Assembly: GCF_007565055.1 (NCBI RefSeq)
Contig: NC_044557.1
Location: 71,080,095-71,144,094 of the forward strand
Origin: Rhinopithecus roxellana
Taxonomy: Eukaryota > Chordata > Mammalia > Primates > Cercopithecidae
Direction of reading: 5' to 3'
Length of the DNA stretch: 64,000 nt
Notes under the pieces: generated by a model
Told to the model about the DNA's origin: nothing
Seen by the model: the letters and a program-made list of their open reading frames with translations, nothing else
Database searches by the model: none
Shown here: piece by piece, positions 48,455-57,917 of the stretch
Layout: each line of letters starts with the position of its first letter
Position numbering within the stretch: position 1 is the stretch's first letter
Made by a program: the position numbers and the translations under genes

Positions 48455-48675
48455 TATCTATGTGTGAGACATTCATTTTCTAAGTGCTACACACACATAC
48501 TAGCTCATTTTATCATTACAATAATCCTATGAGGTATTATTATTGTTTTTTTTTATACATTAAAAATGGAATCAGAGAGATTGAAAAATTTGCCCCAGGT
48601 CCCATCAGTAGTGGCAATAAGGTCACACTAGAGAGTAACAGAGGTTAGAACTTCTACCCTACTCTCTTTTGACTT
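48455..48675 (-). mobile_element. MIR-class SINE, antisense
   Basis: TTCTAAGTGCTACACACAC, CATTACAATAATCCTATGAG, AAAAATGGAATCAGAGAG, TTGCCCCAGGTCCCATCAG and AGAGGTTAGAACTTCTACCC match the reversed MIR. Confidence 0.75.
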
Positions 48676-48742
48676 CAGCTCTGCTGAAGAAATTACCCTG
48701 GTACAGGCAGGCAATGGAGCAGCTCAATACACACAAGATAGT

Positions 48743-48963
48743 CTTTAGAGCAGGGGTCTCCAGCCACCTGAGCTCTGCCTCCTGTCAGATCAGCAGCAGC
48801 ATTAGTTTTTCAGAAGAGCATGCGCTCTAAGTACTATTCGTAGATGTAAGTACTAGATCCCTGCACATACAATCTAGTACTTTTGCACAATCCGTGGAAA
48901 AATTGTGTTCCACAAAACTGGTCTCCAGTGCCAAAAAGGTTGGCGGTGACCACTGCTTTAGAG
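48743..48963 (+). mobile_element. MER1-type hAT-Charlie element, internally deleted, perfect 8-bp TSD
   Basis: The element (48751-48955, 205 bp) begins CAGGGGTCTCCAG and ends TTGGCGGTGACCACTG. It is flanked by CTTTAGAG on both sides (48743-48750 and 48956-48963), a perfect 8-bp hAT duplication. The segment GAGCTCTGCCTCCTGTCAG is shared with the element at 55640. No transposase. Confidence 0.95.
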
Positions 48964-49594
48964 GAAGGTAGTAGTAATTAATCTTGTAACTAACTAACTA
49001 AGTGAATGTACTTGGACCACTGAAGATGGAGAAAATCCACTCCGTGAGCAGAGCCGGGAAAGACAAGTAAAAACAATTGATCCTGTCATTAATCTTATCG
49101 GTTGCTGGGCTATTGGCATAAGGCTGGCAGAATGACCCAGGGACAGGCTATTGAGTGAAACATGTTAAGGAGCAAAAACCAAAAGTTGTTTAACATCCTT
49201 ACCTTATGTGTGGGGCATTTTAGTGCACACCAACATAAGGACACGCCTTTGGCTCATTATCATGCCAAGGTGGAAGGACAGATCAGCAATCAGAATAGGG
49301 AGGGAAGGATGTCATGCTGCTCCAGGCCTGTACACATGTGGTCTTACTGTTAAAAGACAAGGCAGCATCCGTGGCTGGAACACATTGCCTCTGTGCAGTA
49401 GGGAAGTAGTTGGGCAGGGATTTAAGGGATTATCATTTTTCATAAAAGTCCTTGTAAGATTTTTAAGCCTTCAATCATGTGCATGTATGTCTCTGATGAA
49501 AGAGTATGCACTAAAAGTTAGAATAGAATCCAATTCTTTGCCTTTCAAATTAACAAAGATATTAGTGAGCCTGGGATGAAAACACTAGTAAGTG
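48964..49594. other. Unassigned non-coding sequence
   Basis: A 123-codon + strand frame (49208-49579) overlaps a shorter one. Its composition shows no domain or motif I know. Confidence 0.4.
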
Positions 49595-50170
49595 TGTGAT
49601 GGAATGCGCTAGTTATTGCTGCTGGCAGTGTTTATCAGTACGATCTTTCTGGATAGCAATTTATCAGTATTTGTGAAGAGTCTTAAGAAACCTGATGTCC
49701 TCTGAACAGCAATTCCACCCTGGAAAATCTGTAATAAAATAATCCCAAATCTAGAAAAGAGCTTTATACCCAAAGAAGTTCAAAGGTTCACCATTAATAA
49801 TTGTGAAAAACTGGAAACAGAATATCCAATCATAAATAAATGAGCCATGGTATATCCACTCAATAAAACAGTAAATGCCACTAAAAGTATTTACAAAGAT
49901 TATCCAATAACATGTCAACCACTAATGGAAGGGTAAGTGAAAAGAACTGAGCATGACTCATGTATGCCATATGTAAGATACGTATTATAAAGACACAAAT
50001 ATATATCTTTGAAGTGTACCTATTTTTTTGTCAAAGGATTAGAAGACAAAGACCACAGTTGTTAGAAAAAGATAGTTGAAGGTAGCTGATAGGAAAATTG
50101 ATCCTTGCTTTGTTTCTACTTGTGTGAATTTTCAAATGTCTGTTAATGTCTCAAATGAAAAAATTAAGGA
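49595..50170 (+). mobile_element. Old L1M/HAL1-type 3' region, sense
   Basis: GGATAGCAATTTATCAG, GAACAGCAATTCCACCCTGG, TAATTGTGAAAAACTGGAAAC and ATGAGCCATGGTATATCC follow the conserved end of old L1/HAL1 elements. Confidence 0.65.
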
Positions 50171-50868
50171 AGTTATATACAATGACAATCGTGTAAATTT
50201 CATTTTCAGAAAGGGAAACAAATGAACAAACCTAAGCCCCTTCAACCCAACATAATGAAAGCCAAAGTGAAGTCCCCAAACTTCCAGAGTGTAATTTAAT
50301 GTTCCCCTATTGTAGCTGTTACAGGAATAGCTTTCAAAGTAAAGCCCATAATAGAACCTAAAATAAATAAATGTTCTGGATGTGTAGCAGAGCTTGGTTT
50401 ATTTTGAATCAGTTGGCTGAAAAACTTTGTTTTGATTAACCTGCATGGGCAGGCAGAAATTTAACCTGAATCTTTGGTTAGATTGTATCCATCTTGCTTA
50501 TTCCACCGAAAAAAATTTAATATTGGGAACGGGTGAGGGTGGGAAGTGAGGAGAAATTAGAGACAAGTGTTTTATATTAGAGACTCTTCTAGGCCATGGC
50601 TCCAATGTAGAATTATTTGTTGGCACAACTACTCCTTTGCAAAACTGTTTCTGGTGCAAAAGCAATGGTGTGTGTGTGCACCTGTGCCAGGTTTCTTCAG
50701 GTTCTCTCAGGAGATGATAGCCAGGGCTTCTAATTTGTGATCCACTAACATATTTTTTTAAATTTATTCTGAAGGATTGGTTATTAATGCCTGACTCTTC
50801 AGAAATGTTTAAAAACTCCATAAATAGCATTTTTCGGTTGTTGCCCTAAAACTAGGCTTTTAAGGGAT
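50171..50868. other. Unassigned non-coding sequence
   Basis: No repeat or gene recognised. The 110-codon minus-strand frame (50498-50830) is unremarkable. Confidence 0.4.
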
Positions 50869-50950
50869 TATCATATATCATATACATATATATATATAAA
50901 CATATACACACACACATATATATGCATATACACACATATATGTATATATA
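50869..50950. repeat. TA/CA-rich microsatellite
   Basis: Alternating purine-pyrimidine tract mixing (TA)n, (CA)n and TATACATA units. A second short (TA)n lies at 51004-51014. Confidence 0.95.
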
Positions 50951-52965
50951 CCCCCACTAAAATATTTTTCTATATATTTAAAATACATATAACAGATTAT
51001 GTATTATATATATATTTTAAAAGGTTAGGAAAACAAAATAAATACTTGTATATATACATGTAAATTCCATGGACTCACAAGATGCTATATGTAATTTTAC
51101 TTTTGTAAAATTTACTTTTGCCCTTTTCCAAGTGTGTAATTAGTTGTTATTTATTATAAAAGGTAATATCAAAGAAAGTATGACAGGATAGTTCTGTCTA
51201 TGCATTTTGGACCTTTGAAAATTTTTGAAGATAGACACATGTAATAGATCATCAGGTCATTTCATATTTGCTCTTCTTTTTCTGCATTCCCAGTGAGATA
51301 ATTATATTATGGGAATTTGTACATTGTGTCTGTGCTGACACTACTATTTTTACTTTCAAATTTAAGTGCTGCCTTCAGCATTGTGCAATGTTTGGCTAAT
51401 ATCACATTTTGGCTGTGTCAGGAGTTTCTTGGTATACATTATTGCAATAGATTTTGTTATTGGTTCCAGATACGTTTATATGTCTTTCTTGTTCTCAGTT
51501 TCTGAAGGTTAATCTGCCTTGCATTGTTCCTTTTCTTGCAGAAAGGAATCTAGGAATCCTTGAGAGTTGAATAAAACTGCCACTTTTTTTTAAAGAGCTG
51601 AATGAAGTTTTTGGAGAAAAAACTACAAACTGACTCAAAGGGAAACCTTGCTAGGTATGAAAAGTTGCAGACAAATTTATAAGTAGTTTTATTCATAATC
51701 CCTTTCCATTCTTGCTGAGAATCACAAGTTTAAAAAAAAGTGTTCAATGGTAGGCTTTTAAGTGCATGAAAAGCATCTTGGTGTACAGACTTCTAGAGTT
51801 GAAACTGGCTTTATATTTGGCCATTAAAATAAATGTAGCATGGCAAAAGTGGCCAGTACAGTAGCTTTCATTTTGCTTTGGCTAATGAATATGATAAATA
51901 GATGGGTTTATCTTGCAAGCTGTTCCAGCCAACCAAGTTTTCAAAAACATTCCATTTTAATCCCTCTCTCAAGATAAGCAATGCATTAATACACGTGGAA
52001 TTGGATATAATCTAAACAGTTTTATCTCTTATCACTCCTTTTAACTTTAGTTGGGGAAACCTTTCCTCTATTAGATGAAAATTTAGCAGATTCTAAATGT
52101 TTATGCTCACACTTAAGGTATGTAGTTACTGTAAGAAATAGTCTTAATGCATAATTTTTAAAAATCCAGATAAATATATTAGCACTTTAATCAAGAGTAA
52201 AAGGTTGAGTTCTATAGACGGCAGTCTGGGGGATTTTCAGAGGAGGAAGAAAAGCTTATTAGCACCCTTTTCCCGGGCCTGGATTCTCTAGCTGTAATTC
52301 TAGATTCTGCTAGGGAAGAAGGGAGAAATTTAGGTACTGTCAAAACCTGACTTCTTACTCTACAGGTATTTGCAACTAATGCTTTTTCTTGTGAGTATTT
52401 GAAGACCTATGACCGGCCCTGTCCAGCAGCAGCTCCCACAGCACAGGTAATGTCTCTCTTCCCGCCTCAGCCCTGGTACTGAGACCCTCTCCATCTCAGG
52501 GCTGATCCAAGTCCTTTTGTACTCCAGGCAAGCTCTCTCCCCAGTGTGCCTACATCTGGTCCATGGGAAACACAAATTCTTTTCATTTTTACCAGTGGAA
52601 ATATAGTCACATCACAAACACAGGCCTCTCTTCTCTCTATTATCCCTGCACAAGCCATTTAACTTTCTCAGTCCATGTTATTCCCCCTGCAGAGAATATC
52701 AGGCCCTCCAAGTGAAGCCCTTACTTGCATTGAGATGTGTGGGCAACGAACTCTTCTTTTTCTTGGGTAGTAGAGGTGAGGCTCAAGCCTAGCTTTTCCC
52801 ATGGAAACCTTCCCACAACATTCTGTTTCATTCTGCACACACTGTCACTTTTTAATTTATCCTTAATCTGTCTCAGAAGCTCAAGTATGAAATCAGTTTT
52901 TACACATTTTGTTTGTGAATTCTGCATTTTGTTTGGGCCTTAGCTTTGGCCTCTTTGTGATGAAG
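50951..52965. other. Unassigned non-coding sequence
   Basis: About 2 kb without a recognised repeat. 51840-52060 is complex, low in simple repeats, and has homeodomain-type TAAT and GATA motifs, so it could be single-copy regulatory DNA; no proof is visible. Confidence 0.35.
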
Positions 52966-53478
52966 TTCAGGATGTGGTACCCCAAAATATGGCACCTTGG
53001 CATTTTGAGTATTTTAAACTAAAGAGATTTGAGAAAACAACAAAATCAGGAAGTTCTCTTAGTCCTACCCTTTGCCTTTTGGGACAGGTTATAAAACCTA
53101 CCAGGGATTTTCTGACCTTCCCCTGAGGCAGACAAAACATTCATATGAGAGGTACCCTCCCTCTACCCATAGGAAAGAAGCATCTTAACCTACAAATACA
53201 GAGTTACCAAGGAGAATCTGAACAGGCCTTGCTAAGTTTCCCCCAGGTTATTACTATTAGATTATACTCTATCATATTGTTCCAAAACTCTCCATTCTTC
53301 ATCAAAACTTCTGTAAAAAACGTTCAGGTTTAATAGTTACTTTGGGTCTTCATTTCCTTATGAAAGCTCCTGTGTCACATAAAACTTATATTAAATAAAT
53401 GTGTATGCATTTTTTCTTGTTAATCTGTCTTTTGTTAGAGGGACCTCAGGCATGAGCCTAAGATGGTTAGAAGGAAAA
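52966..53478 (+). mobile_element. Solo ERV LTR, sense, family not assigned
   Basis: Starts near GATGTGGTACCCCAAAATATGG. It has a TATA box (TTATAAAACC, near 53090), TCTCCATTCTTCATCAAAAC, a poly(A) signal (AATAAA, 53394-53399), GTTAATCTGTCTTTTGTTAG and an end in a pyrimidine-rich tract near 53475. The U3-R-U5 layout is well kept. No adjoining internal sequence. Confidence 0.65.
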
Positions 53479-53589
53479 ATATTTTTCCTTTCTTTTAGTT
53501 GTCTGGGCCAAAACTTTCAGCGAATGGACTGTTACACTGATGTGAATGCCAATGACAGTCATGTTACTTTGATCTTAGACTAAGATTTC

Positions 53590-53740
53590 CAAATAAAATA
53601 CAGGACATCCATTTAAATTTAAGATAAACAATGAACTATTTTTAATATACACATGTCCCATGCACTATTCAAAAATGCATATATTAAAAGTTATTCATGT
53701 TTATCTGAAATTCAAGGTTGTGCATTCTGTGTTTTATTTG
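53590..53740. mobile_element. Palindromic MITE-like repeat
   Basis: The arms 53590-53655 and 53670-53740 are reverse complements with some mismatches, beginning CAAATAAAATACAGGACATCC and ending GTGTTTTATTTG. The loop is about 14 bp. Sequence of this type (CAGATAAACAATGAAT in both arms) recurs in mammalian genomes as a short fold-back transposon. The element name is not certain. Confidence 0.75.
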
Positions 53741-54640
53741 CTAAACCTGGCAACTGTATCTTAGCCAAAGCCCTGTACATGCCACTGAAAGACATTTTGA
53801 TGAACATTTCATTATCTGCAGGGTTTAATGTATGTATACGTATATGTCTTTCATGTCCAAAGTAGGTAACGGTTCAACAAATCTGTTTTGATGGCAAATA
53901 CTACACACCAGAAGCAGCACCACGTCTATTGCCATCTTCTTGGCTAATTTGTTTTGAGGTTAGAATAAAGCTGTTTTCCATCAGCCATTTTTAGGCTTGG
54001 TTTGGGGAGGATTCTAATATATTTTGTTACAGGAAATAAGCTGTTTGCTCTGCTATTAAACAATTCTTAATTGCTTGCATTTATGCTTTAACTCAAATAC
54101 TTATGTCTTGTGAAGAGTTCAAATACATTCCAAAGTATCACATCAAGGCTATCTGATTCCACTGTTGTTAAATATTGTGCCATAGTCATACTTTTAATAA
54201 TGAAGGGATTGAGCAATAAGGTTACAAAAAAATCAGAGTAGGGATTGCTATTTACCAAATCAAAGTTTGTACTTAATATTTTCACTTTACATTAGGAGAC
54301 TTTTTTCAGCTCAAAGTTTTCTTAACATCTTGGAATTTTGTGGTAGACAGAGAGAGAGGTGCCTGAGAGGATGCCATGGAAGATGCGATCTTAGCTGCAA
54401 ATTCTGAAAATTTTAGCAGAAAATAACATGGTGAAGAAAATTTTTAATGGAAATTCTTTGGTGATGCTTTTAAATATACACAAATGTTTCTAGTGGATAG
54501 TTAAACTTGCTGTTTTCTTTCAAAGCCTTAGAGTCTCACTGGAATGACTTTTATTTTTAAACTGAAGAGGATAGGGCCTCAATTGAGATTAGGCTGTGTT
54601 TGTGGGAAAGCATAGAATGGAACGAAAAAGAACTACCTTA
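53741..54640. other. Unassigned non-coding sequence
   Basis: No recognised repeat or gene. Confidence 0.4.
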
Positions 54641-55146
54641 AAAGAAGCTGATGTGAAAAATATTGCAGGATTTCGACATTTTATGTGACTACAAAAACAT
54701 GAGATAATGGTGTGACCACACTGGATAAAATTAATATTGGTATGACCACTTCTGTGCTCATTTTGGGGTGAAGTAGAGGATGTGAAAGTATTCACAATGT
54801 CCTTGGGAAGAAGATGTTAAATAAGTAGGAGATCATTAGTCTGAGGCTGTCTACATGGTTTGAGTTCCTAAGTAACAACCTGAGTGAGGAATATAACAAA
54901 AAGCCAAGTTTTGGCCAATTACATGCTGACAACTTACTGCACCGTGCCCATATAAGGTAATGTCTAACTGTAAAGAATCAGGTGATTTCTCTACTTCTGT
55001 GTCTGGTCTATAAAAGCTTGTTGCTCACTCTGCTGGGCAGAGCTCTTTGAACCTCTTCTGACCCTGAGTCCTGCCTGATTCATGAATCATTCTTTGTTCA
55101 AATAAATAATGCTAAAATTAATTTCTCTAAAGTTGCTTCTTAATAG
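54641..55146 (+). mobile_element. 5' LTR of a degraded ERV
   Basis: TATA box (CTATAAAAGC, near 55010), CTCTTCTGACCCTGAGTCC, a poly(A) signal (AAATAAATAATG, near 55101) and an end near 55146, directly before a primer-binding-site-like motif. The start is estimated. The internal sequence downstream supports the 5' LTR reading. Confidence 0.6.
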
Positions 55147-55166
55147 TTTGGCATCACAAGTGAGAT
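55147..55166 (+). other. Retroviral primer-binding-site-like motif
   Basis: TTTGGCATCACAAGTGAGAT follows the LTR end. TTTGG plus about 15 bases is the usual start of an ERV PBS, complementary to a tRNA 3' end. The site has drifted too far for me to name the tRNA. Confidence 0.5.
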
Positions 55167-55631
55167 ATGAAGGAGACTTCCAGTGACCCAGTGAAGGTTT
55201 CCACTAGACCTATCATTCTTTCACAGTAACTAGAGGTCATGGGTAAGTTTGTTCTTGGATTCAAGCTCTGCAAATTTCTGTTTTGTGTTCCGACTTTACT
55301 GGGCAATTCTTTGACCAGACTGGGTTCAGGATTGGATGACATCCAATAAGGAAAATGGACTGGGACCACTAAGAAACCTTCAGCAAAGGAGGTTACTAGA
55401 AGACAGGGAATCACAGGGTCATTTGGATCCAAGGAATCTATAACTCCTCAATCTGGAACTCTGGCCAATTTCATGTACAAGAACTATGGACCCAAAACAT
55501 GCTTTTCTAGTGAGATGGGTGGACCTTATCAAAGATAACTTAGAATTGCAGTGGAGAAACTCCTTGCAAAAGGCAAATGGACATGTCTTTTTATAGCTGC
55601 TACAGGGACCAAGAAGACCTCCATGTATGCA

Positions 55632-55967
55632 TTCTAAACCAGGATTCCCCAACCCCCGGGCCATGTACTGATATCAGTCTGTGGCCTGTTAGGAACTGGG
55701 CCACACAGGTCAGTGGTGGGCAAGTGAGCATTACCACCTGAGCTCTGGTCAATGACTGTGGCATTAAATTCTCGTAGGAGTGTGAACCCTACTGTGAACT
55801 GCACGTGCGAAGGATCTAGGTTGTGCATTCCTTATGAGACTAATGCCTGATGATCTGAGGTGGAACAGTTTCATCCTGAAACTATTCCCCCACCCTGTCT
55901 GTGTAAAAATTATCTTTCATGACAGCTGTCCCTGGTGCCAAAAAGTTTGGGGACCACCATTCTAAAC
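55632..55967 (+). mobile_element. MER1B-type hAT-Charlie MITE, perfect 8-bp TSD
   Basis: The element (55640-55959, 320 bp) starts CAGGATTCCCCAACCCCCGG and ends TTTGGGGACCACCA. It contains GGCCTGTTAGGAACTGGGCC and TAATGCCTGATGATCTGAGG. It is flanked by TTCTAAAC at 55632-55639 and 55960-55967. It inserted into the ERV remnant. Confidence 0.96.
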
Positions 55968-56165
55968 CAAACCAAGAGGTCCCAAACTATGCCCTATGCC
56001 CTGAGATGTCTTCCTTTATTGTAAATAGCCAGGCCACTGGAAAAGAAATTGTCCATGCTTACACCAGCCATCTGATAGACATTCTTCCTTTGGCCTGGAC
56101 TATTTCCTCACTAGAGGAGGCTCCCAAGGGCTTGATTCCCAGGGCAATAATTAACCAATCCCTCC

Positions 56166-56216
56166 AAGAAAAACAACAACAACAACAACAAAAACAAACA
56201 AACAAAAAAAAACAAG
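56166..56216 (+). repeat. (AAC)n / (AAAC)n simple repeat
   Basis: AACAACAACAACAAC changes to AAACAAACAAAC and then an A run. On the minus strand it yields the valine/cysteine-rich run in a spurious frame. Confidence 0.95.
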
Positions 56217-56787
56217 AATATTTGAAACCCCAATTGCAGAAATAAAGTTCATTTTCAGAAAAGCACTTGTAAAAATTAGTCCTGTTTTCTCTAATCCTGT
56301 TCTTCCCTGGGGACCTCTCTGACAAATGGTATGTTCTGCCAGCATTGTCTTTCTTGTTATCATTGCCTTTGCTATGCCCCAAAACTCTTTCTTGCAAAAC
56401 AAACGAAAGTTAACCCATCTCTGACAATAAGGCAAGATTAGAAGTATCCATGCTGAGTGCAGGCATAAAAAACGCTTGTCCTATTCTTTACTGGACTCAA
56501 CCCTGAACTCAGTTATATAGTTAAAACACAAGCTGGGCAGGGAAACCACTGATCCAGCTGAAGTAGTCTCTAAAATTTGTCTTTCTGGCATTATAACTAT
56601 TTTTAGCTTATTTTGAAACCCTTTTGCAAGAGAAATTTACATCTATAAAGGAAATCTCCATTTTTCAGAGTCTTCTTCCCAGTTCAGAAAGAGAGACTAA
56701 GTCACTAGAAACTCTTTCAATGGAGAAGGCAATGACTTAAATTTATATGACAAGTCTTAACCTTGGTTTAAAGATGCTTTTCTGGCT

Positions 56788-57106
56788 ATCTTGGTTTTTT
56801 TTTTTTTTTTAAATTTTTGTTTTGAGGTGGAGTCTCACTCTGTTGCCCAGGCTGGAGGGCAGAAGTGCAATCTCGGCTCACTGCAGCCTCTGTCTCCAAG
56901 TGATTTTCCTGCCTCAGCCTCCTGAGTAGCTGGGACTACAGGCATGCACCACTATGCTCAACTAATTTTTGTATATTTAGGAGAGACAGTTTCACCATGT
57001 TGGCCAGGCTGTTCTTGAATTCCTGACCTCAAGTGATCTGCCTGCCTCAGCCTCCCAAAGTGCTGGAATTACAGGTATGAGCCACTGTGCCCGGTCCATC
57101 TTGTTC
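56788..57106 (-). mobile_element. AluS/J, antisense, full length
   Basis: The T run (56795-56810) is followed by a short A/T patch, TTGAGGTGGAGTCTCACTC and TGTTGCCCAGGCTGGAGGGC. The end is GCCCGGTCC (57097). Flanks TATCTTGGTT (56788-56797) and ATCTTGTT (57098-57105) fit a short, diverged target-site duplication. Confidence 0.9.
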
Positions 57107-57494
57107 TAACTGGACCTTTACCTACACTCTTGTTTCATGGTTTAGGCAAATGGCAGTATTTAAGTTTGAAGTCTAAGCTCTATGCCTTTGAGATGTAAAT
57201 GTTCTACTGCCTTCTCTAGGACCTGACAGCTATCCCTTTAAAATTTAAGTTTAGGGGAGATGACTCATTAGAAGAACTAAAAATAGATATTTAGAAATTG
57301 GACAAATACAAATGATTTTCCACAAATATTAGTTAACAGTTTTAGCTATCAGGAAATCTTGTTTGATTATCCAGAAATACAATGTGGCTTCAGATCTTAT
57401 TTAATAAATTAGTGAGTTTTATATTATTATACCAGGCACATCACTAAAATTTTAAAATAAAAGCTGCAAGATCAGTTTCTATGTGTTTATGTAA
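57107..57494. other. Unassigned non-coding sequence
   Basis: Nothing recognised; may be part of the degraded ERV. Confidence 0.4.
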
Positions 57495-57917
57495 TCTGTG
57501 CTTATGAAGAGTCAAACTCTGTAAAATATTTGAAGAGATTTATTCTGAGCCAAAGTGAATAACCATGACACAGACTCTCAGGAGGTCCTGAGAATATGTG
57601 CCCAAGATGTTCGGTGTACAGCTTTGTTTTACACATTTAGAGAGGTACGAGACTTCAATCAAATTCATTTAAGATGTACACTGGTTTGGTCCAGAAAGGT
57701 GGGACAACTTGAAGCAGGGCTTTCAGGTTATTGGTAGATTTAAAATGTTCAGGTTGATAATTGGTTGAGTTTATCTAAAGACCTGGGGTCATAGAAAGGA
57801 AATTTTGGGTTGCGATAAGAGGTTGTGGAGACCAAAGTTTTGTCATGCACATAAAGCCTCCAGGTGGCTGGCTTCAAAGAGAATAGATTGTAAATGCTTC
57901 TTATCAGAGAATTAACA
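57495..57917 (-). mobile_element. ERV LTR, antisense, family not assigned
   Basis: Reversed order of an LTR: AAGAGTCAAACTCTGTAAAA, TATTTGAAGAGATTTATTC (reverse of AATAAATCTCTTC), GGAGGTCCTGAGAATATGTG, GGTTGATAATTGGTTGAG, AAAGACCTGGGGTCATAG, AAGCCTCCAGGTGGCTGGC and AGAGAATAGATTGTAAATGC. The TATA box is decayed. Ends are approximate. Confidence 0.6.

Larger units (their letters stand above)
55167..56780 (+). mobile_element. ERV leader/internal remnant, degraded
   Basis: Sequence after the PBS-like site, interrupted by a MER1B (55640-55959), continues to an (AAC)n/(AAAC)n tract at 56166-56216. It has no intact gag, pol or env frame; the 108-codon frame at 55919-56245 starts inside the MER1B and ends in the simple repeat. 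No matching 3' LTR was found inside the window. Confidence 0.45.

Noticed and set aside
49208..49579. 123-codon + strand open frame
   Set aside because: No domain, repeat or signal features; the composition fits chance in moderately GC DNA.
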